Below, piece after piece: positions 44,175 through 53,500 of a stretch of DNA of 64,000 nt. The DNA is taken from positions 29,693 to 93,692 of the forward strand of contig CAZTTO010000014.1 in the NCBI GenBank assembly GCA_964616465.1, given 5' to 3'. The notes beneath the pieces are model-generated. The model searched no databases. It worked only from the letters and a program-made list of their open reading frames with translations, and was not told the DNA's origin. Origin of the DNA: JAFLBI01 sp964616465. GTDB lineage: Bacteria; Bacteroidota; Bacteroidia; Chitinophagales; Chitinophagaceae. Position numbers and translations under genes: made by a program. Within the stretch, counting starts at the first letter, position 1; every line of letters starts with the position of its first letter.

Positions 44175-44555
44175 ATGGGAATGATTCAAGAATTCAGAGA
44201 CTTTGCCGTAAAAGGAAACGTGATTGACCTAGCAGTCGGTGTTATTATTGGCGGTGCTTTTGGCAAAATAGTAGGCTCATTTATTGATGATGTTATAACG
44301 CCTCTTTTACTTAAACCAGCTTTGAATGCGGCTAACTTGCAAAAGCTAGAAGAATTAACCATGTTTGGAACGGTTAGGTATGGCGTGTTTTTGTCGTCTG
44401 TAATCAATTTTGTGATTGTGGCATTTATTTTATTTATGCTCATCAAGGGAATTAATCGAATGAAAAAGGCTGAGGCTGAAGCACCAGCGGCTCCCGCTCC
44501 ACCATCTACTACCGACCAATTGCTTATGGAAATTAGGGATGCCCTGAAGAAATAA
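44175..44555 (+). CDS. mscL: Large-conductance mechanosensitive channel
   Basis: 126-aa inner-membrane channel opening under osmotic downshock. The N-terminal MIQEFRDFAVKGNVIDLAVGVIIGGAFGKIV is the typical amphipathic helix plus TM1. A second membrane helix lies at about residues 75-97 (VFLSSVINFVIVAFILFMLI), then an Ala/Pro-rich linker and a charged C-terminal helix. Confidence 0.96.
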   Translation: MGMIQEFRDFAVKGNVIDLAVGVIIGGAFGKIVGSFIDDVITPLLLKPALNAANLQKLEELTMFGTVRYGVFLSSVINFVIVAFILFMLIKGINRMKKAEAEAPAAPAPPSTTDQLLMEIRDALKK

Positions 44556-44636
44556 AGATTCATTTGGTGGATAAATAATGAATTTTCTGATCCCATCCTC
44601 TGTGGGAATGCCTTTTCTTTGCTAAAAGCTTAGAAC

Positions 44637-45449
44637 TTGAATACAGTTAACTATCAAATTAAACTCGACCAATTTGAAGGTCCATTTGATCTGTTGCTCT
44701 TTTTCATAGAGCGCGATGAATTGGATATTTACAATATTCCTATCACCAAAATCATTCAGGACTTTCTTGCCTATATCCATTCGCAGGAGAAGCTCAATAT
44801 TGAACTTAGTAGTGAGTTCATCTTATTTGTTTCTACGCTTATGCGTATTAAGGCGAAGATGTTACTGCCTAGGAAGGAATTGGATGCACAAGGCAACGAA
44901 ATTGATCCGCGTCAGGAATTAGTTGACAAAATCCTTGAGTACAAAAAATTCAAGGAAGCAGCCGCACAGATGGCAGAAATGGAAGCATTAAGAATGCTTA
45001 TGGTGAAGCGTGGTAATCTTCAGAAAGAATTGGTTGAAATAGGAGAGGAAAATAGCGAGGGCACAGAAATTCAGCAAATCACTTTATTCAAATTGATGAA
45101 AGCCTTTGAGAAAGTGATGGAGCGTGTGCAGCAGCGCCAAAACAAGCCAGTTCATACTGTGGTGCGCTACAACTATACCATGGAAGGCAGCCGCGATTAT
45201 ATGTCGGATTTTGTGTTCAGAGAAAAGACTGTTTCTTTTGAAAAAGTATTCGAGATCTGCGAGAATCGCATTCATGCCATTTTCATGTTTCTGTCTTTAT
45301 TGGAATTAATTCAGCAGAAATTCATGAAAATTATGGTAGGAGAGGGAAGGAATAACTTTATTGTGGAATGGAATGAAAATAGAGAGGAAGATATTGCACA
45401 GGAAGGTGGCGACGATGATTTGCTTGAAACAAATGAAGAGAATAATTAA
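44637..45449 (+). CDS. scpA: Segregation and condensation protein A
   Basis: 270-aa kleisin of the SMC-ScpAB condensin complex. The N-terminal block YQIKLDQFEGPFDLLLFFIERDELDIYNIPI and SSEFILFVSTLMRIKAKMLLPR are diagnostic. The C-terminal part (FVFREKTVSFEKVFEICENRIHAIFMFLSLLELI) is the SMC-binding winged helix. The start is a TTG at 44637 (MNTVNYQIKLDQ). scpB is not adjacent. Confidence 0.94.
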   Translation: MNTVNYQIKLDQFEGPFDLLLFFIERDELDIYNIPITKIIQDFLAYIHSQEKLNIELSSEFILFVSTLMRIKAKMLLPRKELDAQGNEIDPRQELVDKILEYKKFKEAAAQMAEMEALRMLMVKRGNLQKELVEIGEENSEGTEIQQITLFKLMKAFEKVMERVQQRQNKPVHTVVRYNYTMEGSRDYMSDFVFREKTVSFEKVFEICENRIHAIFMFLSLLELIQQKFMKIMVGEGRNNFIVEWNENREEDIAQEGGDDDLLETNEENN

Positions 45450-45469
45450 GCTTTTCATAAGACATAGAA

Positions 45470-45500
45470 AAAGGGACGCGCTTATTAGCCGTCCCTTTCT
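45470..45500. terminator. Bidirectional terminator between scpA and dxs
   Basis: AAAGGGAC (45470-45477) and GTCCCTTT (45491-45498) are perfect 8-bp arms around a 13-nt loop. A-rich and T-rich flanks suit both convergent genes. Confidence 0.85.
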
Positions 45501-45519
45501 TATTTTATACTATTCAAGA

Positions 45520-47478
45520 TTAATTTGCTTGAACTTCTGAAAGCTTTACATCAGTAGTTTCTGCCGGCGTATTCGCACCTAGCATATTTCTAACTTGATC
45601 TGCAATTGCTTGTGCGTCATATTCACACTCGCGATACAATTCTTTTGGTGTTCCATGCTCAACCAGCCTATCAGGAATGCCCATAATTTTTACCTGAGCT
45701 TGATAGTTGTGTTCGTGCATGAATTCCAAAATTGCAGAGCCAAATCCGCCTACAACAGTACCATCTTCAACAGTAATGACTTTATTGTAGTTTTTAAATA
45801 CTTCGTGCAACATGGCTTCATCCAACGGTTTTACAAAGCGCATATCGTAATGAGCAGGATCAAGGCCTTCACTGCGTAAAGTTCTAATAGCGGCTTGTGC
45901 AAAGTTACCTGGGTGTCCAAGTGTAAGCAAGGCAATATCTTTTCCGTCTTTTAACTTACGTCCTGTGCCTATTTTGATTTGCTCAAATGGAGTTCTCCAT
46001 TCAGGCATCACACCTTCACCTCTTGGGTATCTTATAACAAATGGATACTGCGTTTCCTCCAACTGTGCGGTATACATTAGGTTGCGTAATTCAGCTTCAT
46101 TCATAGGTGCTGAAACAATCATATGCGGAATACAGCGCATATATGGAATATCGTAACAACCATGGTGGGTTGGTCCATCCTCACCAACTAAACCAGCACG
46201 ATCTAAACAAAATACAACAGGTAATTTTTGAATGGCTACATCGTGTACCACTTGGTCATAGGCTCTTTGCATGAAGGATGAGTAGATATTACAGAAAACA
46301 CGTAGTCCTTGTGTTGCCATACCAGCACTCACCGTTACTGCATGTTGTTCACAAATGCCCACATCAAATGCACGATTCGGCATTTTCTCCATCATGAACT
46401 TTAAAGAAGAGCCACTAGGCATAGCCGGCGTAATACCCATAATTTTGGGGTTTTGCTCAGCCAATTCAATCATGGTATGTCCAAATACATCTTGGTATTT
46501 CGGTGGCTGAGGAGTTTCAATTTTCTTCTTGAAAATTTCGCCAGTTACTTTATCAAACAAACCTGGTGCATGCCACTTGGTTTGGTCTTTTTCTGCTAAT
46601 GCATAGCCTTTTCCTTTTACTGTAATAACGTGCAGTAGTTTAGGACCTGGAATATCTTTTAAATCTTTTAATGTATCAACCAGCTTAGTGATATTATGTC
46701 CATCAATTGGACCAAAATAACGGAGATTTAAAGCTTCAAAAAGATTGCTACTCTTGCTTACCACACCTTTTACAGCATGTTCTAATTTAGAGGCTAAATC
46801 GCGGCTAAACTGACTTCCAACTGGAAGTTTACCCAACATATTCCAAATCTCATCGCGCAGCTTATTATAGGTATGCGAAGTGCTTATATCCGTTAAGTAT
46901 TCCTTCAAAGCACCAACATTGGGATCGATGCTCATGCAATTGTCGTTCAAAATTATCAATACATCACTATCTGCAACACCAGCATGGTTCATACCTTCAA
47001 AAGCCATTCCCGCGGTCATGCTACCATCGCCTATTACTGCTACAACCTTTCTATCTGGTTCATTTTTGTACTTAGCAGCCATAGCCATGCCAAGTGCCGC
47101 TGAAATAGAAGTAGAAGAGTGGCCCACACCAAACGTATCATATGGACTTTCACTTCTCTTAGGAAATCCACTTAAACCCCCATATTTTCTGTTGGAGGGG
47201 AAACGGTCTCTTCTTTCAGTTAGAATTTTATGACCATAAGCCTGGTGACCAACATCCCATACTAATTGATCATAGGGGGTATTGTATACATAGTGCAATG
47301 CCACCGATAACTCAACAACACCTAAGCTTGCACCAAAATGCCCGCCATGCACGCTAACAACATCAATAATATATTGTCTGAGCTCATCGCAAACCTGGTG
47401 CAATTGCTCCCTCGACATAGTTTTAAGGTCATCGGGATTATTAATCTGAGCCAATAAGGGACCGGGTTTGATTTCCAT
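45520..47478 (-). CDS. dxs: 1-deoxy-D-xylulose-5-phosphate synthase
   Basis: 652-aa thiamine-diphosphate enzyme joining pyruvate and glyceraldehyde-3-phosphate, first step of the MEP isoprenoid pathway. Motifs: GHQAYGHKILTERRD, the ThDP site VIGDGSMTAGMAFEGMNHAG with DNCMSID, and DRAGLVGEDGPTHHG. An upstream ATG at 47541 would add 21 residues. The -7 element at 47504-47497 lies between the two, so MEIKPGPLLAQI at 47478 is chosen. Its product route supplies isoprenoids for the GGGP synthase found nearby. Confidence 0.95.
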   Translation of the reverse strand: MEIKPGPLLAQINNPDDLKTMSREQLHQVCDELRQYIIDVVSVHGGHFGASLGVVELSVALHYVYNTPYDQLVWDVGHQAYGHKILTERRDRFPSNRKYGGLSGFPKRSESPYDTFGVGHSSTSISAALGMAMAAKYKNEPDRKVVAVIGDGSMTAGMAFEGMNHAGVADSDVLIILNDNCMSIDPNVGALKEYLTDISTSHTYNKLRDEIWNMLGKLPVGSQFSRDLASKLEHAVKGVVSKSSNLFEALNLRYFGPIDGHNITKLVDTLKDLKDIPGPKLLHVITVKGKGYALAEKDQTKWHAPGLFDKVTGEIFKKKIETPQPPKYQDVFGHTMIELAEQNPKIMGITPAMPSGSSLKFMMEKMPNRAFDVGICEQHAVTVSAGMATQGLRVFCNIYSSFMQRAYDQVVHDVAIQKLPVVFCLDRAGLVGEDGPTHHGCYDIPYMRCIPHMIVSAPMNEAELRNLMYTAQLEETQYPFVIRYPRGEGVMPEWRTPFEQIKIGTGRKLKDGKDIALLTLGHPGNFAQAAIRTLRSEGLDPAHYDMRFVKPLDEAMLHEVFKNYNKVITVEDGTVVGGFGSAILEFMHEHNYQAQVKIMGIPDRLVEHGTPKELYRECEYDAQAIADQVRNMLGANTPAETTDVKLSEVQAN

Positions 47479-47496
47479 TCGGTATCGATTTATCGT

Positions 47497-47504
47497 CAAA
47501 AATA
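47497..47504 (-). promoter_or_regulatory. -7 element of dxs
   Basis: TATTTTTG on the minus strand, an exact TAnnTTTG match, 18 bp before the ATG at 47478. It decides the start choice for dxs. Confidence 0.55.
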
Positions 47505-47667
47505 CAAGTATCTGTTTTGTTTCTGAAAGCAGATTTAACAAAAACGTACAACAAGGGCAAAAGTTCGGCTTTTTTCAAACTAAATATGAACCACTGAACC
47601 ACCAAATTAACCACTTATCCTCTAAACCTGCACAAAAGGCTAAAATAGCAGTTATTTTGGGTGCACT

Positions 47668-48711
47668 GTGAGAAACAAGACATTACTATATTGGTACTGC
47701 CAATTGGGTGGATGGCTCTTTTATGGGCTAACCATCTTGTTCTTTTCATTCATTTTCAGACAAGAAGTTTTTCCTTGGTCATATGCTCGCTTAGGTTTGG
47801 GAATTGGATTAGGTTTTGCATTTACGCATCTTTTAAGAGAATATTTCCACACTTTTAAACTTAAGCCCCCCTTCCCTCGTCAGAGGTGGTGGTTTGTGCT
47901 TTTGGGTATTTTGGTAGTTTGTGCTGGTTATAGTTTAATGAACAGTGCCATCATTGAATGGTTAGGCTGGTACGATCTTAAGAGAAAGGCTTCTCTTCAA
48001 AGAAGGTTTATGATGAACCTTTTGAATGATAGCCCCATCATTTTTGTATGGTCCAGTATTTATTTTGTTTGGCATTATATTGAACTAGCTAGAAACACCG
48101 AGTTGGATACTGTGAAATTGGAAGCTGTTGTAAAAGATTTACAACTCAAAACAATCAAATCGCATATCAATCCTCATTTCATTTTCAATGCATTAAATAG
48201 CATTCGTGCATTGGTAGATGAAAATCCAGAAAGAGCCAGAACCGCCATTACCGAGTTGAGTAATCTCTTGAGAAGTAGCATGCAGGCCGATAAATTAGAA
48301 ACTACCTCATTAGAAAGAGAGTTGAGTATTGTAAAGGATTACTTGGCATTGGAATATATAAGGTTTGAAGACAGACTTAGAGTGGATTATAAAATTGATG
48401 AAGACACATTAGATCAGCAAGTACCGCCCATGATGTTGCAAACCTTAGTAGAAAATGCCATTAAGCATGGTATTAGTAAGGAAGTGAATGGAGGAGAAAT
48501 TATCATTACATCGCGCTTTACCGATACACATCACGAGCTGATAGTAATGAATACAGGAAAGTATGAGCCAATAGATGAAGAAGAAGGTTTTGGCGTAACA
48601 AGTACTATAAGAAGACTTCAATTGATGTATGGAGAGAAAGCAAGTTTTGTATTAACCAACCTCGATCAGCATCGTGTTGAAGCAAAAGTAGCAATGCCCC
48701 TAAACTTGTAA
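47668..48711 (+). CDS. LytS/YpdA-type membrane sensor histidine kinase
   Basis: 347 aa. About four hydrophobic segments in residues 8-140 form the sensor part. The His_kinase domain has the phospho-acceptor His in TIKSHINPHFIFNALNSIRAL near residue 170, followed by an HATPase region with VPPMMLQTLVENAIKHGIS. The start is a GTG at 47668. It pairs with the LytTR response regulator 11 bp downstream. Signal unknown; related systems respond to cell envelope or nutrient cues. Confidence 0.92.
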   Translation: MRNKTLLYWYCQLGGWLFYGLTILFFSFIFRQEVFPWSYARLGLGIGLGFAFTHLLREYFHTFKLKPPFPRQRWWFVLLGILVVCAGYSLMNSAIIEWLGWYDLKRKASLQRRFMMNLLNDSPIIFVWSSIYFVWHYIELARNTELDTVKLEAVVKDLQLKTIKSHINPHFIFNALNSIRALVDENPERARTAITELSNLLRSSMQADKLETTSLERELSIVKDYLALEYIRFEDRLRVDYKIDEDTLDQQVPPMMLQTLVENAIKHGISKEVNGGEIIITSRFTDTHHELIVMNTGKYEPIDEEEGFGVTSTIRRLQLMYGEKASFVLTNLDQHRVEAKVAMPLNL

Positions 48712-48722
48712 CTATAAACACA

Positions 48723-49457
48723 GTGAACATGCCTATTAGAGCCATTATTATTGACGATGAACGACTAGCGAGAAATGAGTTAAAAAAGCTCCTACAGCAA
48801 CACCCAGAAATTAATATTATTGAAGAAGGTGCGAACGTAGATGATGGTCTAGAAAAAATCAACAGCCTAAATCCTGATTTAATTTTCTTAGATATTCAAA
48901 TGCCTGGCAAAACAGGATTTGATTTGTTGGCTGAATTAGAAAAAGCGCCGAAAGTAATTTTTACTACTGCATACGATGAATATGCTATAAAGGCGTTTGA
49001 AGTGAATGCACTCGACTATTTGCTGAAGCCAATAGAACCAAAACGTTTGGCAGATGCAATTCAGAAGTTGCAACAAGAACTAGCTAAAGAAAAAGCCAAC
49101 GAAGGCCTATCGCGTGGTCCATTAACTGAACACGATCAAGTGTTTGTAAAAGATGGTGAGCGCTGCTGGTTTGTAAAGCTTTCTGAAATTCGTTTATTCG
49201 AAAGCGTTGGTAACTATGCTAAAGTATATTTCAGCACAAATAAACCATTGATTTTAAAATCTCTTAATTCTCTTGAAGAACGGTTAGATCATAGAATGTT
49301 TTTCAGGGCGAATAGAAAACATATCATCAACCTTCGCTGGATAGAAAAAATTGAACCCTACTTCAATGGAGGTTTAATTGTAGATCTGAAGGGAGGTGAA
49401 AAAATAGAAGTGAGTCGCCGACAAACTGTGAAGTTTAAGGAAATGATGAGTTTGTAA
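48723..49457 (+). CDS. LytTR-family response regulator
   Basis: 244 aa. Receiver domain at residues about 5-120, with acidic pocket IDDERLAR, phospho-acceptor Asp in LIFLDIQMPGKTG near residue 58, and Lys in YLLKPIEP. A LytTR DNA-binding domain spans about 140-240 (VFVKDGERCWFVKLSEIRLF, FFRANRKHIINLRWIEKIEP). Cognate partner of the upstream sensor kinase. Its stop codon is immediately adjacent to that of the convergent GGGP synthase gene. Confidence 0.95.
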   Translation: MNMPIRAIIIDDERLARNELKKLLQQHPEINIIEEGANVDDGLEKINSLNPDLIFLDIQMPGKTGFDLLAELEKAPKVIFTTAYDEYAIKAFEVNALDYLLKPIEPKRLADAIQKLQQELAKEKANEGLSRGPLTEHDQVFVKDGERCWFVKLSEIRLFESVGNYAKVYFSTNKPLILKSLNSLEERLDHRMFFRANRKHIINLRWIEKIEPYFNGGLIVDLKGGEKIEVSRRQTVKFKEMMSL

Positions 49458-50216
49458 TTACCCCACCGAAACCGGAACACTATGTACGGCGCTGCTGATT
49501 TCTTTTATCAGGGCGCTGTTTTTTTCTATGGCATTGCCAACAACAATTACGTCGGCTCCGGCTTTACAGTTTAAATATGCTTTTTCTGGATCTGTAATTC
49601 CTCCACCTATAATAAGTGGCACTTCTATATGCTTACTCACACAAGAAATCATGCTTTCTGTAATAGGACGTTTAGCACCACTTCCTGCATCCATGTAAAT
49701 CAACTTCATACCCAACATTTCTCCAGCCATGGCAGTACACATAGCAATTTCATTTTTGTCGGCCGGAATAGGAGTTGCATTAGAGATATAAGACACTGTG
49801 GTAGGTGCTCCACCATCAATGACCATATACCCTGTAGGCATAATTTCTAAGCCACTTTTTCTTACGAATGGTGCACTAATAACATGTTGACCAATCAGCA
49901 ATTCTGGGTTTCTGCCAGAAATAAGGGATAAGTACAACAACGCATCTGCATGCTTGCTAACCTGCGATGGTGAGCCTGGAAAAAGTATTACTGGAATATT
50001 GCTGAGCGATTTAATTTGCTGGATACATTCATCCAGATGACTTGAAATAACTAAACTTCCACCTAAGAAAAAATAGTCAACAGCAGCGTCCTGTGCTAAT
50101 TTGGTAAGATCTGAAATCTGTGCTGCATCTACCTTATCTGGGTCAATTAAAACAGCGAATGACTTCTTGCCATTTTTTTTCTTATGTGTAAAATCTTGGT
50201 ACAAAGTTTCTTTCAT
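49458..50216 (-). CDS. Geranylgeranylglyceryl phosphate synthase-type prenyltransferase
   Basis: 252-aa TIM-barrel enzyme coupling a polyprenyl diphosphate to glycerol-1-phosphate, the archaeal-lipid reaction, known also in Bacteroidetes. Landmarks: FAVLIDPDKVDAAQ at the N-terminus, DYFFLGGSLV, VILFPGSPSQVSKHADALLYLSL, MPTGYMVIDGG and LIIGGGITDPEKA with the ADVIVVGNAIE phosphate site. An ATG at 50243 adds nine Cys/Arg-rich residues and is less likely than MKETLYQDF at 50216. The prenyl length and the lipid made are unknown. Confidence 0.92.
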   Translation of the reverse strand: MKETLYQDFTHKKKNGKKSFAVLIDPDKVDAAQISDLTKLAQDAAVDYFFLGGSLVISSHLDECIQQIKSLSNIPVILFPGSPSQVSKHADALLYLSLISGRNPELLIGQHVISAPFVRKSGLEIMPTGYMVIDGGAPTTVSYISNATPIPADKNEIAMCTAMAGEMLGMKLIYMDAGSGAKRPITESMISCVSKHIEVPLIIGGGITDPEKAYLNCKAGADVIVVGNAIEKNSALIKEISSAVHSVPVSVG

Positions 50217-50365
50217 GCGTAAACGACAAGGTACTTGACACAAAAGTGCGAAAAATTGTCCACTTATTGCATCTTACCTTGAAGAAATCTAATTTCATGC
50301 GGGTTTTTCCTATGTTAACACATCGTTAAGGAATTTTTTCCAAACTACATAAAAAAAATATTCCA

Positions 50366-50386
50366 TTTTCCACAAAAAGTTGTGGA
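50366..50386. promoter_or_regulatory. Inverted repeat with DnaA-box-like site upstream of reductase
   Basis: TCCACAA (50369-50375) and TTGTGGA (50380-50386) are exact reverse complements around AAAG. The left part reads TTTTCCACA (50366-50374), matching the relaxed DnaA box TTWTNCACA. A second copy lies 71 bp downstream. Confidence 0.45.
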
Positions 50387-50436
50387 CATTTCATCAAATC
50401 CAAACCAGTTCTAAGCATCGAAAAAATCAACATCCC

Positions 50437-50453
50437 TTTTCCACAATTTGTTG
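50437..50453. promoter_or_regulatory. Second DnaA-box-like site upstream of reductase
   Basis: TTTTCCACA (50437-50445) repeats the site at 50366 in the same orientation, 71 bp away. The right arm is reduced to TTG. It lies just upstream of the -33 element at 50466, a good position for a transcription regulator. Confidence 0.45.
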
Positions 50454-50464
50454 ATATTTCCACC

Positions 50465-50495
50465 GTTGGAAGTATAGGCTAGGAAATTATTTTCG
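50465..50495 (+). promoter_or_regulatory. Promoter of the B12-dependent ribonucleotide reductase
   Basis: TTG at 50466-50468, 19 bp, then TATTTTCG at 50488-50495, leaving a leader of about 60 nt before the ATG at 50562. The rest of the 50217-50561 gap holds the DnaA-box-like sites and AT-rich DNA; no cobalamin riboswitch was recognised. Confidence 0.65.
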
Positions 50496-50561
50496 TCGAC
50501 CGCTTGTCAAAAGGCAGGATGTATAAACCGCTTTCAATAAATTAAAAAAACAGTTCCGAGT

Positions 50562-53500
50562 ATGCCCACCCAGCGCACCCCCAAGAACCAACAGAAGGCA
50601 CTTTCCTTCAGCCGTCGCTTTACAAAAGACGATGTATCCGTTTTCGACCAATTTGAGTACGATTACCGAACCAGTGTTATTCGTAACCCAACAGGTGAAA
50701 CGGTGTTCGAAATGAACAATGTAGAGGTTCCTAAACAGTGGAGCCAAATTGCAACCGATATCCTTGCCCAAAAATATTTTAGAAAAGCTGGGGTTCCTCA
50801 ACCCGATGGAAGCCTAGGTCGTGAAACCAGCGTTAAGCAAGTAGCTCATAGAATGGCTAATTGTTGGAAGGTTTGGGGAGAACGCTATGGTTATTTTGCA
50901 ACACCTCAAGATGCGCAAATTTTTTATGATGAATTGGCGTACAGCATCCTAAACCAATCTTGTGTACCTAATAGCCCACAATGGTTCAATACAGGTTTGC
51001 ATGAAAGCTATGGTATTACAGGTAAGCCTCAGGGACACTATTATGTTGATCCTAAGGACGGTCAACTTAAAAAATCACAAAACGCTTACGAGCGTCCTCA
51101 GCCACATGCTTGTTTTATTTTGAGTGTGAGCGATGATCTGGTGAATGATGGTGGCATCATGGATTTGTGGGTTCGTGAAGCGAGAATTTTCAAATATGGT
51201 TCCGGGGTGGGAACCAACTTCTCTCAAATTCGTGGCTCTGGCGAAAAGTTAAGTGGTGGTGGTAGCTCAAGCGGATTAATGAGTTTCTTGAAAATTGGTG
51301 ACCGCGCAGCTGGCGCTATCAAGAGTGGTGGTACTACGCGTCGTGCCGCTAAAATGGTTTGTCTCGACTTAGATCACCCAGAGGTGATGGAGTTCATTAA
51401 CTGGAAGGTAGAAGAAGAGAAGAAAGTAGCCGCATTAGTAAGTGCAGGGTATGATAGCTCTTATGAAGGTGAAGCTTACATGACTGTTGCTGGACAAAAC
51501 TCTAACAACTCTATTCGTATTCCAAACGATTTCTTCCGCATTTTAGAAGAAGATGGCGATTGGGAATTGAAAGCTCGTACAGATGGTCGAGTAATGAAGA
51601 AGATACCTGCTAGAGAAGTATGGAACCAAGTTGCTTATGCCGCTTGGAGATGTGCTGATCCAGGTACACAATATGATACTACTATCAATGAATGGCATAC
51701 ATGTCCAGAAGGTGGTCGTATCAATGCTTCTAACCCTTGCTCTGAATACATGTTCTTAGACAATACAGCATGTAACTTGGCAAGTGCTAACCTCCGCAAG
51801 TTCTTCGATGAGCAAACCAATACTTTTGATGTAGAAGGATTTGAATATGTATGTCGTTTGTGGACTGTTGTGTTGGAAATTTCTGTGTTAATGGCACAGT
51901 TCCCTTCAAAAGAAGTAGCACAACTTTCTTACGATTACAGAACATTAGGATTAGGCTTTGCAAACTTGGGTACCGTTCTTATGTTGAGTGGTATTCCTTA
52001 CGATAGTGAAGAAGCACGCGGTATTGCAGGTGCTATTACTGCAATCATGACTGGTATTTCATACAAGACATCGGCTGAAATGGCTTCATTCTTGGGTGCA
52101 TTCCCTCGTTATGAAGAGAATAAGCAGCATATGTTGCGTGTAATGAGAAACCACCGTGCAGCTGCTTATGATGCGTCTGATGCATACGAAGGATTGAGCG
52201 TATTACCAGTTGGTATCAATGCGAAGTATTGTCCAGATTACTTGTTAAAGCGCGCTACAAAAGCATGGGATGATGCTGTTCAGTTAGGTGAGCAGTATGG
52301 TTATAGAAACGCTCAAACAACAGTTATTGCGCCAACAGGAACCATTGGTTTGGTAATGGATTGTGATACTACTGGTGTTGAACCTGATTTTGCATTAGTG
52401 AAATTCAAAAAGCTCAGCGGTGGTGGTTATTTCAAAATCATTAACCAAGCAGTTCCAAATGCATTGAAGAGCCTTGGCTATACAGACGATCAAATTTCAG
52501 CAATTGAAAAATATGCAGTAGGTGCTGCAAGCTTCGAAGGCGCACCATTCATTAATCCAGCTACATTAAGTGCAAAAGGATTTACTGCCGAAGAAATTAA
52601 GAAGTTGAATGACGCAGCTAAGTCTGCGTTTGAAATTGGATTCGTATTCAACCGCTTCACTTTAGGCGATGCATGTTTACAGCGTCTAGGATTTACCGAA
52701 GAGCAATACAGCGATTGGAGCTTTAACATGTTAGAAGGTTTAGGTTTCAGCGATGATGAAATTGAAGCCGCGAACGATTATGTGTGTGGTACTATGACTA
52801 TTGAAGGTGCTCCATTCTTGAAAGATGAGCATTTGCCAGTGTTTGATTGTGCGAACAAGTGCGGTAAAAAAGGTGAGCGTTATATCCACGCACACGGACA
52901 CATTCGCATGATGGCGGCTTGTCAGCCTTTCTTGAGTGGCGCTATTTCAAAAACAATTAACCTACCTCACGAAGCTTCTATTGAAGAAATAGCAGATTCT
53001 TATATGCTGAGTTGGAAATTAGGTTTGAAGGCTTGCGCATTGTACCGCGATGGCTCCAAGTTAAGTCAGCCTTTGAGCAATAAGAGCGATAAGAAAAAGA
53101 AGAAAGATGAAGATGCAACTGCAACTGCTGAAGCAGCAGAACAAACAGCAGAAGCAACAACTGAATCTGGTATTGTTGACTTAACAAAACTTACTGTAGA
53201 AGAATTATTAGAAGAAGTGAACCGTCGCATGACAGCTTCTACTGATACTAAATTAAAGCGACAATTATCGCGCATCGTTGAGCGTAAATCATTGCCTGCT
53301 AAACGCAGAGGATTTACACAAAAAGCAAAAGTGGGCGGACAAGTAATCTTCTTGCGTTCTGGAGAATACAGTGATGGTACACTAGGTGAAATCTTCATAG
53401 ATCTTTATAAAGAGGGTTCTACTGTACGAAGCTTGATGAACTGTTTTGCAATTGCTGTTTCTGTGGGTCTACAATACGGTGTGCCATTAGAAGAGTTTGT

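Noticed and set aside
50217..50561. Possible replication origin (DnaA boxes, AT-rich)
   Set aside because: Only two good boxes, no 13-mer-like array, and the sites sit neatly before a promoter; regulation is the simpler reading.
50217..50561. Cobalamin riboswitch before the B12-dependent reductase
   Set aside because: No B12-box or matching helices were recognised, and the leader after the mapped promoter motif is only about 60 nt.
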